Shown here in pieces: positions 1 through 7,958 of a stretch of 64,000 bases of DNA. Under the pieces are notes generated by a model that had not been told where the DNA came from, did no database searches, and saw nothing but the letters and a program-made list of their open reading frames with translations. The DNA comes from Verrucomicrobiota bacterium. GTDB taxonomy: Bacteria; Verrucomicrobiota; Verrucomicrobiia; Limisphaerales; JADLHS01. Position 1 is the first letter of the stretch. Each line of letters starts with the position of its first letter. Location: positions 124,001-188,000 of the forward strand of contig JAKQDQ010000181.1 in NCBI GenBank assembly GCA_029573725.1. Direction: 5' to 3'. The position numbers and the translations under genes were made by a program.

Positions 1-644
1 GCGGCCGAAAAGCTGATGCTGTCCCGCATTTCCCCGATCATGATGATGTCCGGATCCTGCCGCAGCACGTGCTTCAGCGCGTGGTGGAACGAGAGGGTGT
101 CGAGCCCGACCTCGCGCTGCTCGATCACGGACTGGTTGTCCTCGAAGACGAATTCGATCGGGTCCTCCAGCGTGACGATGTGTTTTTTGAAGTTGGCGTT
201 GATGTGCTCGATCATCGCCGCCAGGGTGGTGGACTTGCCGCTTCCGGTGGCGCCGGCCACGAGCACAATGCCGCGCGGCGATTCCGCGATCTGCTTGAGC
301 TGCGGCAGCAGTCCGAGTTCTTCAAAGCTCGGCACCTGCGTTTTGACGTAGCGCATCGCGAGACACCACTGGCCGCGCTGCTGGAACAGGTTCGTCCGGA
401 AGCGTCCCACCTCCGGCACGAAATAGGAAAAGTCCACTTCCCGCTCCTCCTCGAGTTTCTTTTTCAGGTGCGCGGGCGTGATGGCGGTCACCACTTTGTT
501 CATCCATTCCGCGGAGGGATTGGGGCATTCGATCGCAATCAATTCCCGGTTGATCCGAAAAATCACGGGTGTGTTGATTTTGAGATGCACGTCCGAGGCA
601 TGCCCGTCCACGGCCGTTTTCAAAATTTTGTAGAACAATTCCAT
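1..644 (-). CDS. PilT-like type IV pilus retraction/twitching ATPase, C-terminus cut by window edge
   Basis: Reading the minus strand from the ATG at 644 gives at least 214 open residues running off the window edge. An in-frame TAG lies three codons upstream, which supports this start. Residues 131-138 are a Walker A (GATGSGKS). LEDPIEF at 159-165 is the Asp box, and RQDPDIIMIGEMRD at 195-208 is the Walker B region typical of secretion ATPases. There is no long N1 domain before the ATPase core, so it resembles PilT/PilU (pilus retraction hexamers at the inner membrane) rather than PilB/GspE. The C-terminal His box and the AIRNLIRE-type helix lie outside the window. PilT versus PilU is not resolved. 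The PilZ-like gene upstream and the two pseudopilin-like genes near 48 kb are consistent with type IV pilus or secretion machinery. Confidence 0.93.
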   Translation of the reverse strand, partial: MELFYKILKTAVDGHASDVHLKINTPVIFRINRELIAIECPNPSAEWMNKVVTAITPAHLKKKLEEEREVDFSYFVPEVGRFRTNLFQQRGQWCLAMRYVKTQVPSFEELGLLPQLKQIAESPRGIVLVAGATGSGKSTTLAAMIEHINANFKKHIVTLEDPIEFVFEDNQSVIEQREVGLDTLSFHHALKHVLRQDPDIIMIGEMRDSISFSA

Positions 645-813
645 GGGCCGAGGCTAGCAGAGCGACGACAAAACACCATCCCGGAAAAATGCGAAGTCAC
701 CGCCAGCGGCGGCGGATCCGGTTTCGCCGGAGGGCGGCTGGATCGCCCGGCTTGCGACCCGCACGGTCCAGGAGCCGGTGATGGGGCTGTGTTTTCCGCC
801 GGCAGGCGGAAGC

Positions 814-836
814 AAAACCCGGGCGGGGCTCCCGGG
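814..836 (-). terminator. possible intrinsic terminator after the PilZ-like gene
   Basis: Just past the stop at 840 on the minus strand, CCCGGG (831-836) pairs with CCCGGG (818-823) across a 7-nt loop, followed by TTTT (814-817). A second inverted repeat, TTCCGCC/GGCGGAA, follows at 794-811. The stem is short, so this is a weak candidate. Confidence 0.35.
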
Positions 837-839
837 GGG

Positions 840-1169
840 TTATTCCGGGTGGATGCAGCTCATGTGCTGCAGTTGCGCCTCCGCCTGTGGAGACAGGCTC
901 GTGAACACCATGGAAACATGATAGCCTTCATGCTTGTTGCCCACGCAATCCACGACGACACCGGTGCAGTTAATGGGGGTCTGGTCCGTGGGAGAGACGA
1001 GCGAAACCGTCATTTCTACCCAGTTCGGGAAGGCGGTTGCGCTGCGGAATTCGATGCCGTTCTTGTGGATGACCACCGCATCGGGCGACAGGCTCAGGCT
1101 GATCTGCCGGGAGTTGACGGTGACGGGTTGTTCGGCGGCGGTTTGATGGCTGAATTTTCTCGCACTCAT
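840..1169 (-). CDS. small PilZ-like domain protein
   Basis: A 109-residue protein encoded upstream of, and co-directional with, the PilT-like gene (196-bp gap). The middle and C-terminal part (PINCTGVVVDCVGNKHEGYH followed by VSMVFTSLSPQ) resembles the end of a PilZ beta barrel, where a GxVV..C....G.Y.vg..F pattern is common. The N-terminal RxxxR c-di-GMP motif of canonical PilZ is not clear, so ligand binding is not claimed. The pilus ATPase neighbour makes a role in pilus control plausible, but that is inference. It could also simply be a small conserved protein of unknown function. Confidence 0.6.
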   Translation of the reverse strand: MSARKFSHQTAAEQPVTVNSRQISLSLSPDAVVIHKNGIEFRSATAFPNWVEMTVSLVSPTDQTPINCTGVVVDCVGNKHEGYHVSMVFTSLSPQAEAQLQHMSCIHPE

Positions 1170-1311
1170 TTTATCTCAGACGCGGGAACCTAACATATTC
1201 ACCAGACGCGTCAAATTGTGGCCCTCGTAAAATAGTACGGACGGGTGGGCGACGGAAAATTAGCTGGCCTGCGGTGACGGATTCCGTCACGTTGGCCGCC
1301 GGGGCTTTTTT

Positions 1312-2688
1312 ATGCGTGTTGCCAATTTGAATCCGGATGCCGACATTGGGGCGAGTTCCTGGTTTGTCGAAATTGAAGACCACCGCATTTTGCTGGACGC
1401 CGGCATGCACCCCAAGCGCGAGGGCCGCGACGCGATTCCGCTGTATCGGCTGATCGGTCGCCACGATGTCGAAGCGGTGGCGATTTCCCATTGCCATCAC
1501 GATCATGTCGGCACGCTGCCCCTGGCCTTGCGCCAGTTTCCCAAAGCGCACGTCATTCTGCCCAAGCAGAGCTATTTCATTGTGGAACGGGTGCTCCATA
1601 ATTCCGTGAACGTGATGACGCGCCAGCGCGAGGAACTCGGCATCAAGGATTATCCGCTCTACACGCACGACGAGGTGGATGAGCTGGCGCCGCGGTTCCA
1701 GGGGTTTCGTTACAACCGGGAAATCGAATGGGCGGCCTGGGAAAAGGCCAAGGCCGGATTTTTCTCGCCGGAACTGGAATTTTATGACGCCGGTCACACC
1801 CTGGGCTCGGCGGGCATCATGCTGCGCGGTCAGAGACAGACGTTGTTTTACACGGGGGATGTTTGTTTCCACGACCAAACCCTTCTGCGCGCCGCCAACT
1901 TCGACGGCGTGGAAGCCGAGGTGCTGATCTTGGAAACCACCCGGGGGGATCGCCCGGTGGCAACCGGCACCACCCGGGCCACCGAAGTGGATCGTCTGGT
2001 GGCCGCGATTCAAAAAACTCTGAAGCGCAAAGGTTGCGTGCTGATCCCGGCCTTTGCCCTGGGGCGCATGCAGGAGATTCTGGCGCTACTGGCGTTGCTC
2101 ATGCGCGAAGGAAAATTAAAGCGCCAGCCGGTATTCATCAGCGGTCTGGGCCGGGTGTTCACCGAAATTTACGATCTGGAAGCGCATCGCACCAACCGAA
2201 GTCATAGCAATCTGCAATTGCACGAGGCCTTGCAGCTGGTGGTGCTGGAGCCGGGACAGGTCGAGCGGATGAAACTCTCGGGCGGACGGATTTTTGTCGT
2301 CTCCTCGGGCATGATGGCGGAAAAGACGGCGGCGCATGATCTGGCCGTGCGCATGATTGGCGACCCGAAGCAGTCCATCTTTTTTGTGGGATATGCCGAT
2401 CCCGGCACGCCGGGGGGGCGATTGAAAGCGGCGCAACCCGGCGAAACCTTTGCCTTCAGCCCCAGTGCCGGATCCGTGACCCGGCACTGCGAAGTGCTGG
2501 ATTTCGATCTGACGGCGCATGCGAACCGTGAGGATTTGCTGGACTTTGTGGGCGAAGTTGCGCCCCGGGTCGTGTTGCTCGGCCATGGAGGTGAGGCATC
2601 GCGCCGCTGGTTTGCCGGGCAGATCCGCCAGCGCCATCCCAAAATCAAGGTCCTGCAACCCGCTCCGGGCGAATTCGTCTCCCTGTAA
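1312..2688 (+). CDS. beta-CASP metallo-beta-lactamase fold hydrolase, probable RNase
   Basis: A 458-residue protein. The metallo-beta-lactamase metal motif is H60-C-H62-H-D64-H65 (SHCHHDHVG), followed by a later metal-ligand region (DAGHTLGSAGI and YTGDVCFHDQ). The C-terminal half has beta-CASP features: PAFALGRMQEIL, SSGMMAE, a late DLTAHANREDL and a VLLGHGGE ending. This architecture is that of CPSF73-like or bacterial RNA exonuclease/endonuclease proteins, so RNA processing in the cytoplasm is the likely role. It is not an RNase J, because the long C-terminal domain is missing. It stands alone, convergent with the aminotransferase gene. No C-terminal zinc or KH domain is visible. Confidence 0.88.
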   Translation: MRVANLNPDADIGASSWFVEIEDHRILLDAGMHPKREGRDAIPLYRLIGRHDVEAVAISHCHHDHVGTLPLALRQFPKAHVILPKQSYFIVERVLHNSVNVMTRQREELGIKDYPLYTHDEVDELAPRFQGFRYNREIEWAAWEKAKAGFFSPELEFYDAGHTLGSAGIMLRGQRQTLFYTGDVCFHDQTLLRAANFDGVEAEVLILETTRGDRPVATGTTRATEVDRLVAAIQKTLKRKGCVLIPAFALGRMQEILALLALLMREGKLKRQPVFISGLGRVFTEIYDLEAHRTNRSHSNLQLHEALQLVVLEPGQVERMKLSGGRIFVVSSGMMAEKTAAHDLAVRMIGDPKQSIFFVGYADPGTPGGRLKAAQPGETFAFSPSAGSVTRHCEVLDFDLTAHANREDLLDFVGEVAPRVVLLGHGGEASRRWFAGQIRQRHPKIKVLQPAPGEFVSL

Positions 2689-2756
2689 TGCAAAATTGAC
2701 CGGTCCGGGCCGCTGTGCCGTTGCCGCCGGTTCACCCGGAGCGACGCCCGGGAGAG

Positions 2757-3932
2757 TTACAATTTGCCGATGAACCGCTGCAGTCGTTTCATGGCCTCCT
2801 CGATGTTGGCCAGGCTGGTTGCGTAGGCACAGCGCACAAAACCTTCACCGCAGTTGCCAAAAGCGGTGCCGGGCACGACGGCGACTTTTTCATCCGCCAG
2901 CAATTTCAGCGCGAATTCCTGCGCGGTTAATTTGAATTTCGCCACGCTGGGAAAGGCATAGAACGCGCCCAACGGACGATGACATTCCAGCCCCATCCCG
3001 GTAAAGGCGTTGATGATGAAATTCCGGCGCCGCCGGTATTCGCCCACCATTTCGCTGACGTCCGTTTCGGTGCGGCGCAGCGCCTCGAGGGCGGCCTTCT
3101 GCGACAGCGAGGAGGCGCACAACATCGTGTACTGATGGATCTTCATCATGGCTTCGATCAGCTCCGCCGGGCCGCAGGCATAGCCCAGGCGATAACCGGT
3201 CATTGCCCAGGCCTTGGAAAAGCCGTGCAGAAACAGCGTGCGCTCGCGCAATCCGGGCAGGCTCACGATGCTGGTATGCGGGGTGTCGTAGGTCATTTCC
3301 GCGTAAATCTCGTCAGTGATGACGAGCAGGTCGCGTTCGCGAACGAAGGCCGCGATATCCTCCAAATCCGCGCGGCTCATGATTGCGCCGGTGGGGTTGT
3401 TGGGAAAGTTCAGCATCAGGATTTTTGTGCGGGGCGTGCAGCGCGCCTCCAGCATGGCCCGTGTGAGCCGGAAGCCGTTTGCGGCATGGGTCGGCACGGC
3501 CAGCGGCGTGCCGCCGGCGAACAGAATCGTTGCCCGGTAGGAGACGTAGCAGGGCTCGTGATAGAGCACCTCGTCGCCTGGTTGGACCAATGCCCGCAAC
3601 GCGAGATCGAGTGCCTCGCTCACCCCCACGGTGATCAGGATTTCATGCTCCGGGTTGTAGGTCGCGCCAAAATGCCGGGCGACGTATTGCGCCAGCGCCT
3701 GGCGTAATTCCAAATAGCCGAGGTTGCTGGAGTAATGGGTGGCTCCGCGTTCCACCGCAAAAATGGTGGCTTCACGCACCGGCCACGGCGTATCGAAGTC
3801 CGGTTCGCCAATCCCCAGGCTGATCACGTCCCTCATCGTCGAAACGATGTCAAAGAAATCCCGGATGCCGGAGCGCGGGATGTCGCGCACGACCGGATTG
3901 AGGCGGTTACGGAGTGACGGAGAGTCGTTCAT
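2757..3932 (-). CDS. PLP-dependent aminotransferase, class I/II
   Basis: 391 residues, the normal length for fold-type I aminotransferases. The Schiff-base lysine is K240 in HGFSKAWAMTGYRLG. Upstream are the cofactor-binding NFPNNPTG (175-182) and the DEIYAEMTY region (207-215). The C-terminal GEGFVRCAYA is the carboxylate-binding arginine region. It transfers an amino group between an amino acid and a 2-oxoacid. The substrate cannot be told from sequence; aspartate, aromatic and alanine/valine types look alike. Its start overlaps the end of the Lrp-type regulator gene by 26 bp, so the two are co-transcribed and the regulator may sense the substrate or product. Confidence 0.93.
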   Translation of the reverse strand: MNDSPSLRNRLNPVVRDIPRSGIRDFFDIVSTMRDVISLGIGEPDFDTPWPVREATIFAVERGATHYSSNLGYLELRQALAQYVARHFGATYNPEHEILITVGVSEALDLALRALVQPGDEVLYHEPCYVSYRATILFAGGTPLAVPTHAANGFRLTRAMLEARCTPRTKILMLNFPNNPTGAIMSRADLEDIAAFVRERDLLVITDEIYAEMTYDTPHTSIVSLPGLRERTLFLHGFSKAWAMTGYRLGYACGPAELIEAMMKIHQYTMLCASSLSQKAALEALRRTETDVSEMVGEYRRRRNFIINAFTGMGLECHRPLGAFYAFPSVAKFKLTAQEFALKLLADEKVAVVPGTAFGNCGEGFVRCAYATSLANIEEAMKRLQRFIGKL

Positions 3933-4386
3933 CGGAATGTTCCACCTGCATCAGCACCCCCAGGCGCTTGTAGGTTTTCAACATGAAATGGGTGGACGTG
4001 GATAACACGCCTTCCAGGGGTGACAATTTTTCGCTCACAAACGTGCCAATTTCACGCAGGTTGCGGCCTTCGACAAACAGCAGCAGGTCGTACGCGCCGC
4101 TCATCAGGTACGCCGAACGCACTTCCGGGAAGCGGCTGATGCGTCCGGCGATCCGATTGAACCCTCCTTCGCGCTGCGGGGTGATTTTGACTTCGATGAC
4201 GGCTGTCACCATATCAAGATCCAGTTCGTCCTCGTTCAACACCGCCTGGTAGCCGCGGATGACGCCGGCTTTTTCGTAGGCGGCAATCTGTTGTGCAATC
4301 GCGTCAGCCGATTGGTTGAGTTGCCGGCCCAGGCTCTCGTGGGTGGCGCGGGCGTCGCGCCGCAATAATTTCAGCAGTTCGTCCAT
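3907..4386 (-). CDS. Lrp/AsnC family transcriptional regulator
   Basis: 159 residues from the ATG at 4386 (MDELLKLLRRDARAT). An upstream in-frame extension to 4512 has no family similarity and is not used. An N-terminal winged helix-turn-helix (roughly residues 1-55, with AIAQQIAAYEKAGVIRGYQA) is followed by an alpha/beta RAM domain (about 65-145) containing VRSAYLMSGAYDLLLFVEG, the effector-binding strand region. Lrp/AsnC proteins are octameric regulators of amino-acid metabolism. The translational overlap with the aminotransferase gene suggests local control of that enzyme. It is divergent from the small basic protein gene, with a shared 195-bp intergenic region. Confidence 0.92.
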   Translation of the reverse strand: MDELLKLLRRDARATHESLGRQLNQSADAIAQQIAAYEKAGVIRGYQAVLNEDELDLDMVTAVIEVKITPQREGGFNRIAGRISRFPEVRSAYLMSGAYDLLLFVEGRNLREIGTFVSEKLSPLEGVLSTSTHFMLKTYKRLGVLMQVEHSDERLSVTP

Positions 4387-4581
4387 AATGACTTTGATGA
4401 CCAATGCCCCATGTCCCGGCGCAGCGTACTGCCTGGGTGGCGGGTGAGTCGAGGCGGAACGCAACCCGGACCGGGCACGGATAAAACACGCCAAATTAGC
4501 CATTGGCAGCATGAACCCGACCTGCTAATGTGAACCTCCATTTTGAATTAAGCGGCACGATTGAACCAGAGATAACGAGTT

Positions 4582-4737
4582 ATGTCACAGCACCCCAGTC
4601 TTCGCGCAGCGTCCAGTTTGGGCGGTAAACGCAGTGTCTTGAAACGATTCGAGCGCATTGAAGTGCTGAAAAAGCGCGGTCAATGGAAAGACGGCGACCG
4701 CATCACCGGTCTGCGCAAAACCAAGCCGGACGCCTGA
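4582..4737 (+). CDS. Chlamydia/Verrucomicrobia-type small basic protein
   Basis: A 51-residue lysine/arginine-rich protein beginning MSQHPSLRAASSLGGKRSVL and continuing KRFERIEVLKKRGQW. I recognise this as the short basic protein family conserved across Chlamydiae and Verrucomicrobia. It is thought to be associated with nucleic acid or the ribosome, but the function is not established. ATG at 4582, TGA at 4735-4737. It lies below the usual ORF length cut-off and is easily missed. It is followed by the pseudouridine synthase gene, which fits a translation context. A GGGGAC/GTCCCC inverted repeat (4752-4775) lies between the two genes. This gene is the clearest phylum marker in the window. Confidence 0.9.
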   Translation: MSQHPSLRAASSLGGKRSVLKRFERIEVLKKRGQWKDGDRITGLRKTKPDA

Positions 4738-4804
4738 ATCCACTGCGGAGCGGGGACTGCCGGCGGTGCGTCCCCCGTCCAACCCGATTGTTTCCGGCAT
4801 TTTT

Positions 4805-5509
4805 GTGGTGCGCCTGCAAAAATTTCTGGCGGATGCCGGGGTGGCCTCGCGCCGGGCAGCCGAGCAACTCATCCTGGCCGGGCAGGTGGCCGTAAACGGG
4901 GCCGCGGTGCGCCGCCTCGGGAGCAAGGTGGAGCCGGACCGGGACCGAGTTACGGTGAGCGGCAAGCCGGTCCGGGCACGGAAGAAACTTTATCTGGCGT
5001 TGCACAAGCCCCGGGGTTGCGTCTGCTCCAAGGCGGATGAACACGGTCGCCCGACGGTGTATGAGCTCCTGCCCGCAGAGTGGCGCCACGTCAACTCGGT
5101 CGGACGCCTGGATTACGCGAGTGAGGGGTTGCTTTTCCTGACCAATGATGGAGACTTGGCGCTGCGGTTGACCCATCCGCGTTACGGGGTCCGCAAGCAA
5201 TATGTGGTCACGGTGGACGGCAAGGTGGAGGTGGCGCAGCTTGCCCCCTTCACGCACGGCGTTTTTCATCAGGGGGAACGACTGCGGGCGCTGCGGGCGC
5301 GCCTGCGGTCGGCGACAAAGTCGGAAAGCGTGATTGAACTGGAACTTGCCGAGGGTAAGAATCGGGAGGTGCGGCGGCTGTGCGAATCACAGGGTTTCAC
5401 GGTGCGGCGATTGGTGCGCACACAAATTGGCAGAATCAAATTGGCGGAATTGAAAGTCGGCAAATGGCGGACATTGACACCGCCGGAGATTAAAACTTTA
5501 CTTTCCTAA
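4805..5509 (+). CDS. RsuA/RluB/RluE/RluF family rRNA pseudouridine synthase
   Basis: The family start VRLQKFLADAGVASRRAAEQ lies at a GTG at 4805 (or 4808). The open frame extends to a GTG at 4766, but the extra residues look unrelated, so 4805 is preferred. An N-terminal S4 RNA-binding domain (about residues 2-60) is followed by the catalytic domain with the family motif GRLDYASEGLLFLTNDG, whose Asp attacks uridine. Later NREVRRLCESQGFTVRRLVR matches the conserved RQVRRM/L region. The product is 234 residues, typical for RluB-like enzymes, which isomerise specific uridines in 23S or 16S rRNA. The exact target cannot be assigned. Confidence 0.92.
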   Translation: MVRLQKFLADAGVASRRAAEQLILAGQVAVNGAAVRRLGSKVEPDRDRVTVSGKPVRARKKLYLALHKPRGCVCSKADEHGRPTVYELLPAEWRHVNSVGRLDYASEGLLFLTNDGDLALRLTHPRYGVRKQYVVTVDGKVEVAQLAPFTHGVFHQGERLRALRARLRSATKSESVIELELAEGKNREVRRLCESQGFTVRRLVRTQIGRIKLAELKVGKWRTLTPPEIKTLLS

Positions 5510-5512
5510 GGT

Positions 5513-6547
5513 ATGAAAACGAACGGATGGATGATTTTGAGTGCGACGCTGCTCGCCGGGACCCTGCTCGTCCAGGCGGATGGGCAACTGGATCAACCAA
5601 CGGTCGCCAAACCAGGCGGGAAGACGGCCCCGCCGGCCCTCCCGGCTGCGGGAACGACGGCCTCCACGGAAAAGCCGATCGTTTTGTCTCCCGGTCCGGC
5701 CACAGTCACCGGAGACCGGGTGAATGTCCGGGGCAAGGCCGGGTTCAAAGGGGAAATCATCACCCAGTTGCACGAAGGCGATGCGGTCACGGTGATCGAA
5801 GAAGTCATTCTGACCAAACCCCGCGCCGGGGAACCCGCGCAATGGGCGAAAATCGCTTATCCGGCGACCGCGCACGTCTGGGTGCATAATTCCTATTTGA
5901 ATGCCGATCAAACCGTTAAACCGCGGAAGTTGAACATCCGCACCGGGGCCGGCGAAAATTACAGCATTGTCGGCACGTTGACCCAGGGCACCCCGGTCAA
6001 GGCCGTGGCCACGAAGGGGAATTGGACGGAAATCGAAGCTCCCGCGGGGGCGTATGCCTTTGTCGCTGCCCGTTTCGTGTTGCAAAAACCCGGTGCAGAA
6101 GTGACCGCGCCGCCGGTGGTGGCCTTGCAACATCCCGAGCCGGAAACCCCGGCCCCCGAGACGACCCCCGTGCCCGAGGAGGGACCATTGGTGGCGCCCG
6201 CGGTGGGCATCACTCCGGGCAGTGCGATGACGGAACCCGCGCCGGTGATTCCCGAGGATGTTCATGGCGCTGCGCCACCACCGGTGGTGGAAGAAGTGTG
6301 GGTGCCGCGAACGGTGTCCCACGAGGGTGTCGTCAAACCCACGATCAGTATTCAGGCCCCCACGAAGTACGGTTTGCATAGTGCTGAAAATGGCAAGCTG
6401 ATCAATTACCTCTACAGTCCCACGGCGCAACTGGAGATGAGCCGGTACTTGGGCCGGCAGATCATCGTGACCGGGCAGGAAAGTCTGGATGAGCGCTGGG
6501 CCAGCACTCCCGTGTTGACGATTCAGAAAATTTACGTCGTCAAGTAA
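5513..6547 (+). CDS. secreted SH3-domain (SH3b) protein
   Basis: 344 residues starting three bases after the previous stop. The N-terminus (MKTNGWMILSATLLAGTLLV) is a signal peptide. Two bacterial SH3 repeats are visible: one around VTGDRVNVRGKAGFKGEIIT with HEGDAVTVIEE, the other around KLNIRTGAGENYSIVGTLTQ with GTPVKAV. A long proline-rich linker follows (PEPETPAPETTPVPEEGP), then a C-terminal beta-rich module (GKLINYLYSPTAQLEMSRYL) ending LTIQKIYVVK. SH3b modules usually bind cell-wall peptides, so periplasmic or envelope localisation is likely. No catalytic domain is seen. It abuts folD with no spacer. Confidence 0.85.
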   Translation: MKTNGWMILSATLLAGTLLVQADGQLDQPTVAKPGGKTAPPALPAAGTTASTEKPIVLSPGPATVTGDRVNVRGKAGFKGEIITQLHEGDAVTVIEEVILTKPRAGEPAQWAKIAYPATAHVWVHNSYLNADQTVKPRKLNIRTGAGENYSIVGTLTQGTPVKAVATKGNWTEIEAPAGAYAFVAARFVLQKPGAEVTAPPVVALQHPEPETPAPETTPVPEEGPLVAPAVGITPGSAMTEPAPVIPEDVHGAAPPPVVEEVWVPRTVSHEGVVKPTISIQAPTKYGLHSAENGKLINYLYSPTAQLEMSRYLGRQIIVTGQESLDERWASTPVLTIQKIYVVK

Positions 6548-7435
6548 ATGACGGCGACGAATCTGATTGACGGTCGCCAGATCGCTGCGCAAATCCTGGA
6601 CGAACTGCGCCCGCGCATTGCCGCGCTGAAGTCCCGCGGCGTTCAGCCGGGCCTGGCGTTCGTCCGCGTGGGCGAAGATCCAGCCTCAAAAGTTTACGTT
6701 GGTCGCAAGGAAAAAACCTGCGCGGCACTCGGCATCGCCTCGACGACGCAGGTGCTTCCGGAGCAAACCTCCGAGGCCGATTTGCTGGCCCTTCTCGCCC
6801 GGTTAAATGCGGATGCGCACCTGCATGGCATTCTGGTGCAGGCCCCCCTCCCCCGCCAAATCCGCGCGGAGGTCGTTTATGCCGCGGTTGCGCCCGCGAA
6901 GGACGTGGATGGATTTCATCCGGTCAATGTTGGCAAATTGATGCTTGGCGACCCCACGGGTTTTCAACCCTGCACCCCGGCGGGAATTCGCGAACTGCTG
7001 GCCAGGTCGGCGGTCAAAACCGAGGGGGCCGAAGTGGTCATCCTGGGACGCGGCAACATTGTCGGCAAGCCCATGGCCGCGATGCTTTGCCAGAAAGGCC
7101 GACAGGCAAACGCCACGGTGACCATTTGCCACTCGGCGACCCGGGAGATCCGCGCGCACTGCCGGCGTGCGGACATCATTGTGGCGGCGATGGGTGTGCC
7201 GGAATTTCTGAAGGCGGACATGGTCAAGCCCGGAGTGGTGGTGATGGATGTGGGGGTCAATCGCGTTCCCGATCCAGCCAGCAACACCGGAACGAAACTC
7301 GTTGGCGACGTCGCCTTTGCGGAAGTGCAGCCGTTGGCCGCGCGCATCACGCCCAATCCCGGCGGTGTGGGCCCCATGACCATTGCCATGCTCATGCAAA
7401 ACACCGTCCGGGCCGCGGAAGCCGTGATGCGGTAA
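6548..7435 (+). CDS. folD: bifunctional methylenetetrahydrofolate dehydrogenase/methenyltetrahydrofolate cyclohydrolase
   Basis: 295 residues, the usual FolD length. It converts 5,10-methylene-THF to 10-formyl-THF with NADP and water, in one-carbon metabolism. Y50 and K54 in SKVYVGRKEKTC match the catalytic Tyr-Lys pair. VQAPLPRQI, AKDVDGFHPVN, GRGNIVGKPMAAML (dinucleotide site) and the C-terminal TPNPGGVGPMTIAMLM are all family signatures. The ATG follows directly on the SH3 gene stop codon, so translation is probably coupled. Confidence 0.97.
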   Translation: MTATNLIDGRQIAAQILDELRPRIAALKSRGVQPGLAFVRVGEDPASKVYVGRKEKTCAALGIASTTQVLPEQTSEADLLALLARLNADAHLHGILVQAPLPRQIRAEVVYAAVAPAKDVDGFHPVNVGKLMLGDPTGFQPCTPAGIRELLARSAVKTEGAEVVILGRGNIVGKPMAAMLCQKGRQANATVTICHSATREIRAHCRRADIIVAAMGVPEFLKADMVKPGVVVMDVGVNRVPDPASNTGTKLVGDVAFAEVQPLAARITPNPGGVGPMTIAMLMQNTVRAAEAVMR

Positions 7436-7454
7436 TTTCTGAGTTTCCCCCGTT

Positions 7455-7907
7455 ATGACCCCGACTCGAATTCTTCCCGACCTGCAATGTTCCCTGCTGT
7501 GCGAAGAGGTGCGCCAGGAAGCCAACGGCAACTTCCTGCTCATCGGCGTGATCAATTTCATCCGGGTCCCCCAGCTGCCGGTGGTGGCCTTCAAGCTGAG
7601 CATTTTTAATCGCTGGACCGCCGGGCTGGGCAAGTTCAGTGAGAGCGTGCGCTTGATTGCGCCGGATCAAACAACGGTCCTGCGCCAGGGCGAGGTGAAA
7701 TTCGCGTTGCAGGACGCCGGCTTTCACGCCACGAATGTTACGCTGTTCGGCCAGGTGGAATTCAAGGTGGCGGGGACCTATTACATCGAAGTGCTGGTGG
7801 ATGACGTCATGAAGCTGCGCTATCCGGTGCCGGTCATGCTCGCACCGCCGCAAGCTTCCGGAGCCAAACCACCCGCCGTGCCTGGGACGCCGACCCCGGA
7901 AGTTTGA
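7455..7907 (+). CDS. conserved protein of unknown function, DUF6941-like
   Basis: 150 residues with no signal peptide. It resembles a small family of cytoplasmic proteins that begin with a CDDVR..E...K..LIGVY-like segment; here it reads SLLCEEVRQEANGNFLLIGV. The rest is predicted all-beta (FKLSIFNRW, VKFALQDAGFH, GTYYIEVLVDDVMKLRYPV). The C-terminal PPQASGAKPPAVPGTPTPEV is low-complexity. The family label is from memory and the function is unknown. It lies 20 bp after folD and could be on the same transcript. Confidence 0.6.
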   Translation: MTPTRILPDLQCSLLCEEVRQEANGNFLLIGVINFIRVPQLPVVAFKLSIFNRWTAGLGKFSESVRLIAPDQTTVLRQGEVKFALQDAGFHATNVTLFGQVEFKVAGTYYIEVLVDDVMKLRYPVPVMLAPPQASGAKPPAVPGTPTPEV

Positions 7908-7958
7908 GCGGGAGGGTGCGGCTTGATTTCCTTGCCGCAACGACTTTAGTCTTGCCGC

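Noticed and set aside
69..1193. Long plus-strand frame over the PilT-like and PilZ-like genes
   Set aside because: It is antisense to a gene with clear Walker A and Asp-box motifs; composition is that of a shadow frame.
1170..1311. Sigma-70 promoter pair between the PilZ-like and beta-CASP genes
   Set aside because: TTGACG and TATGTT boxes exist, but the spacing (about 11 bp) is far from 17.
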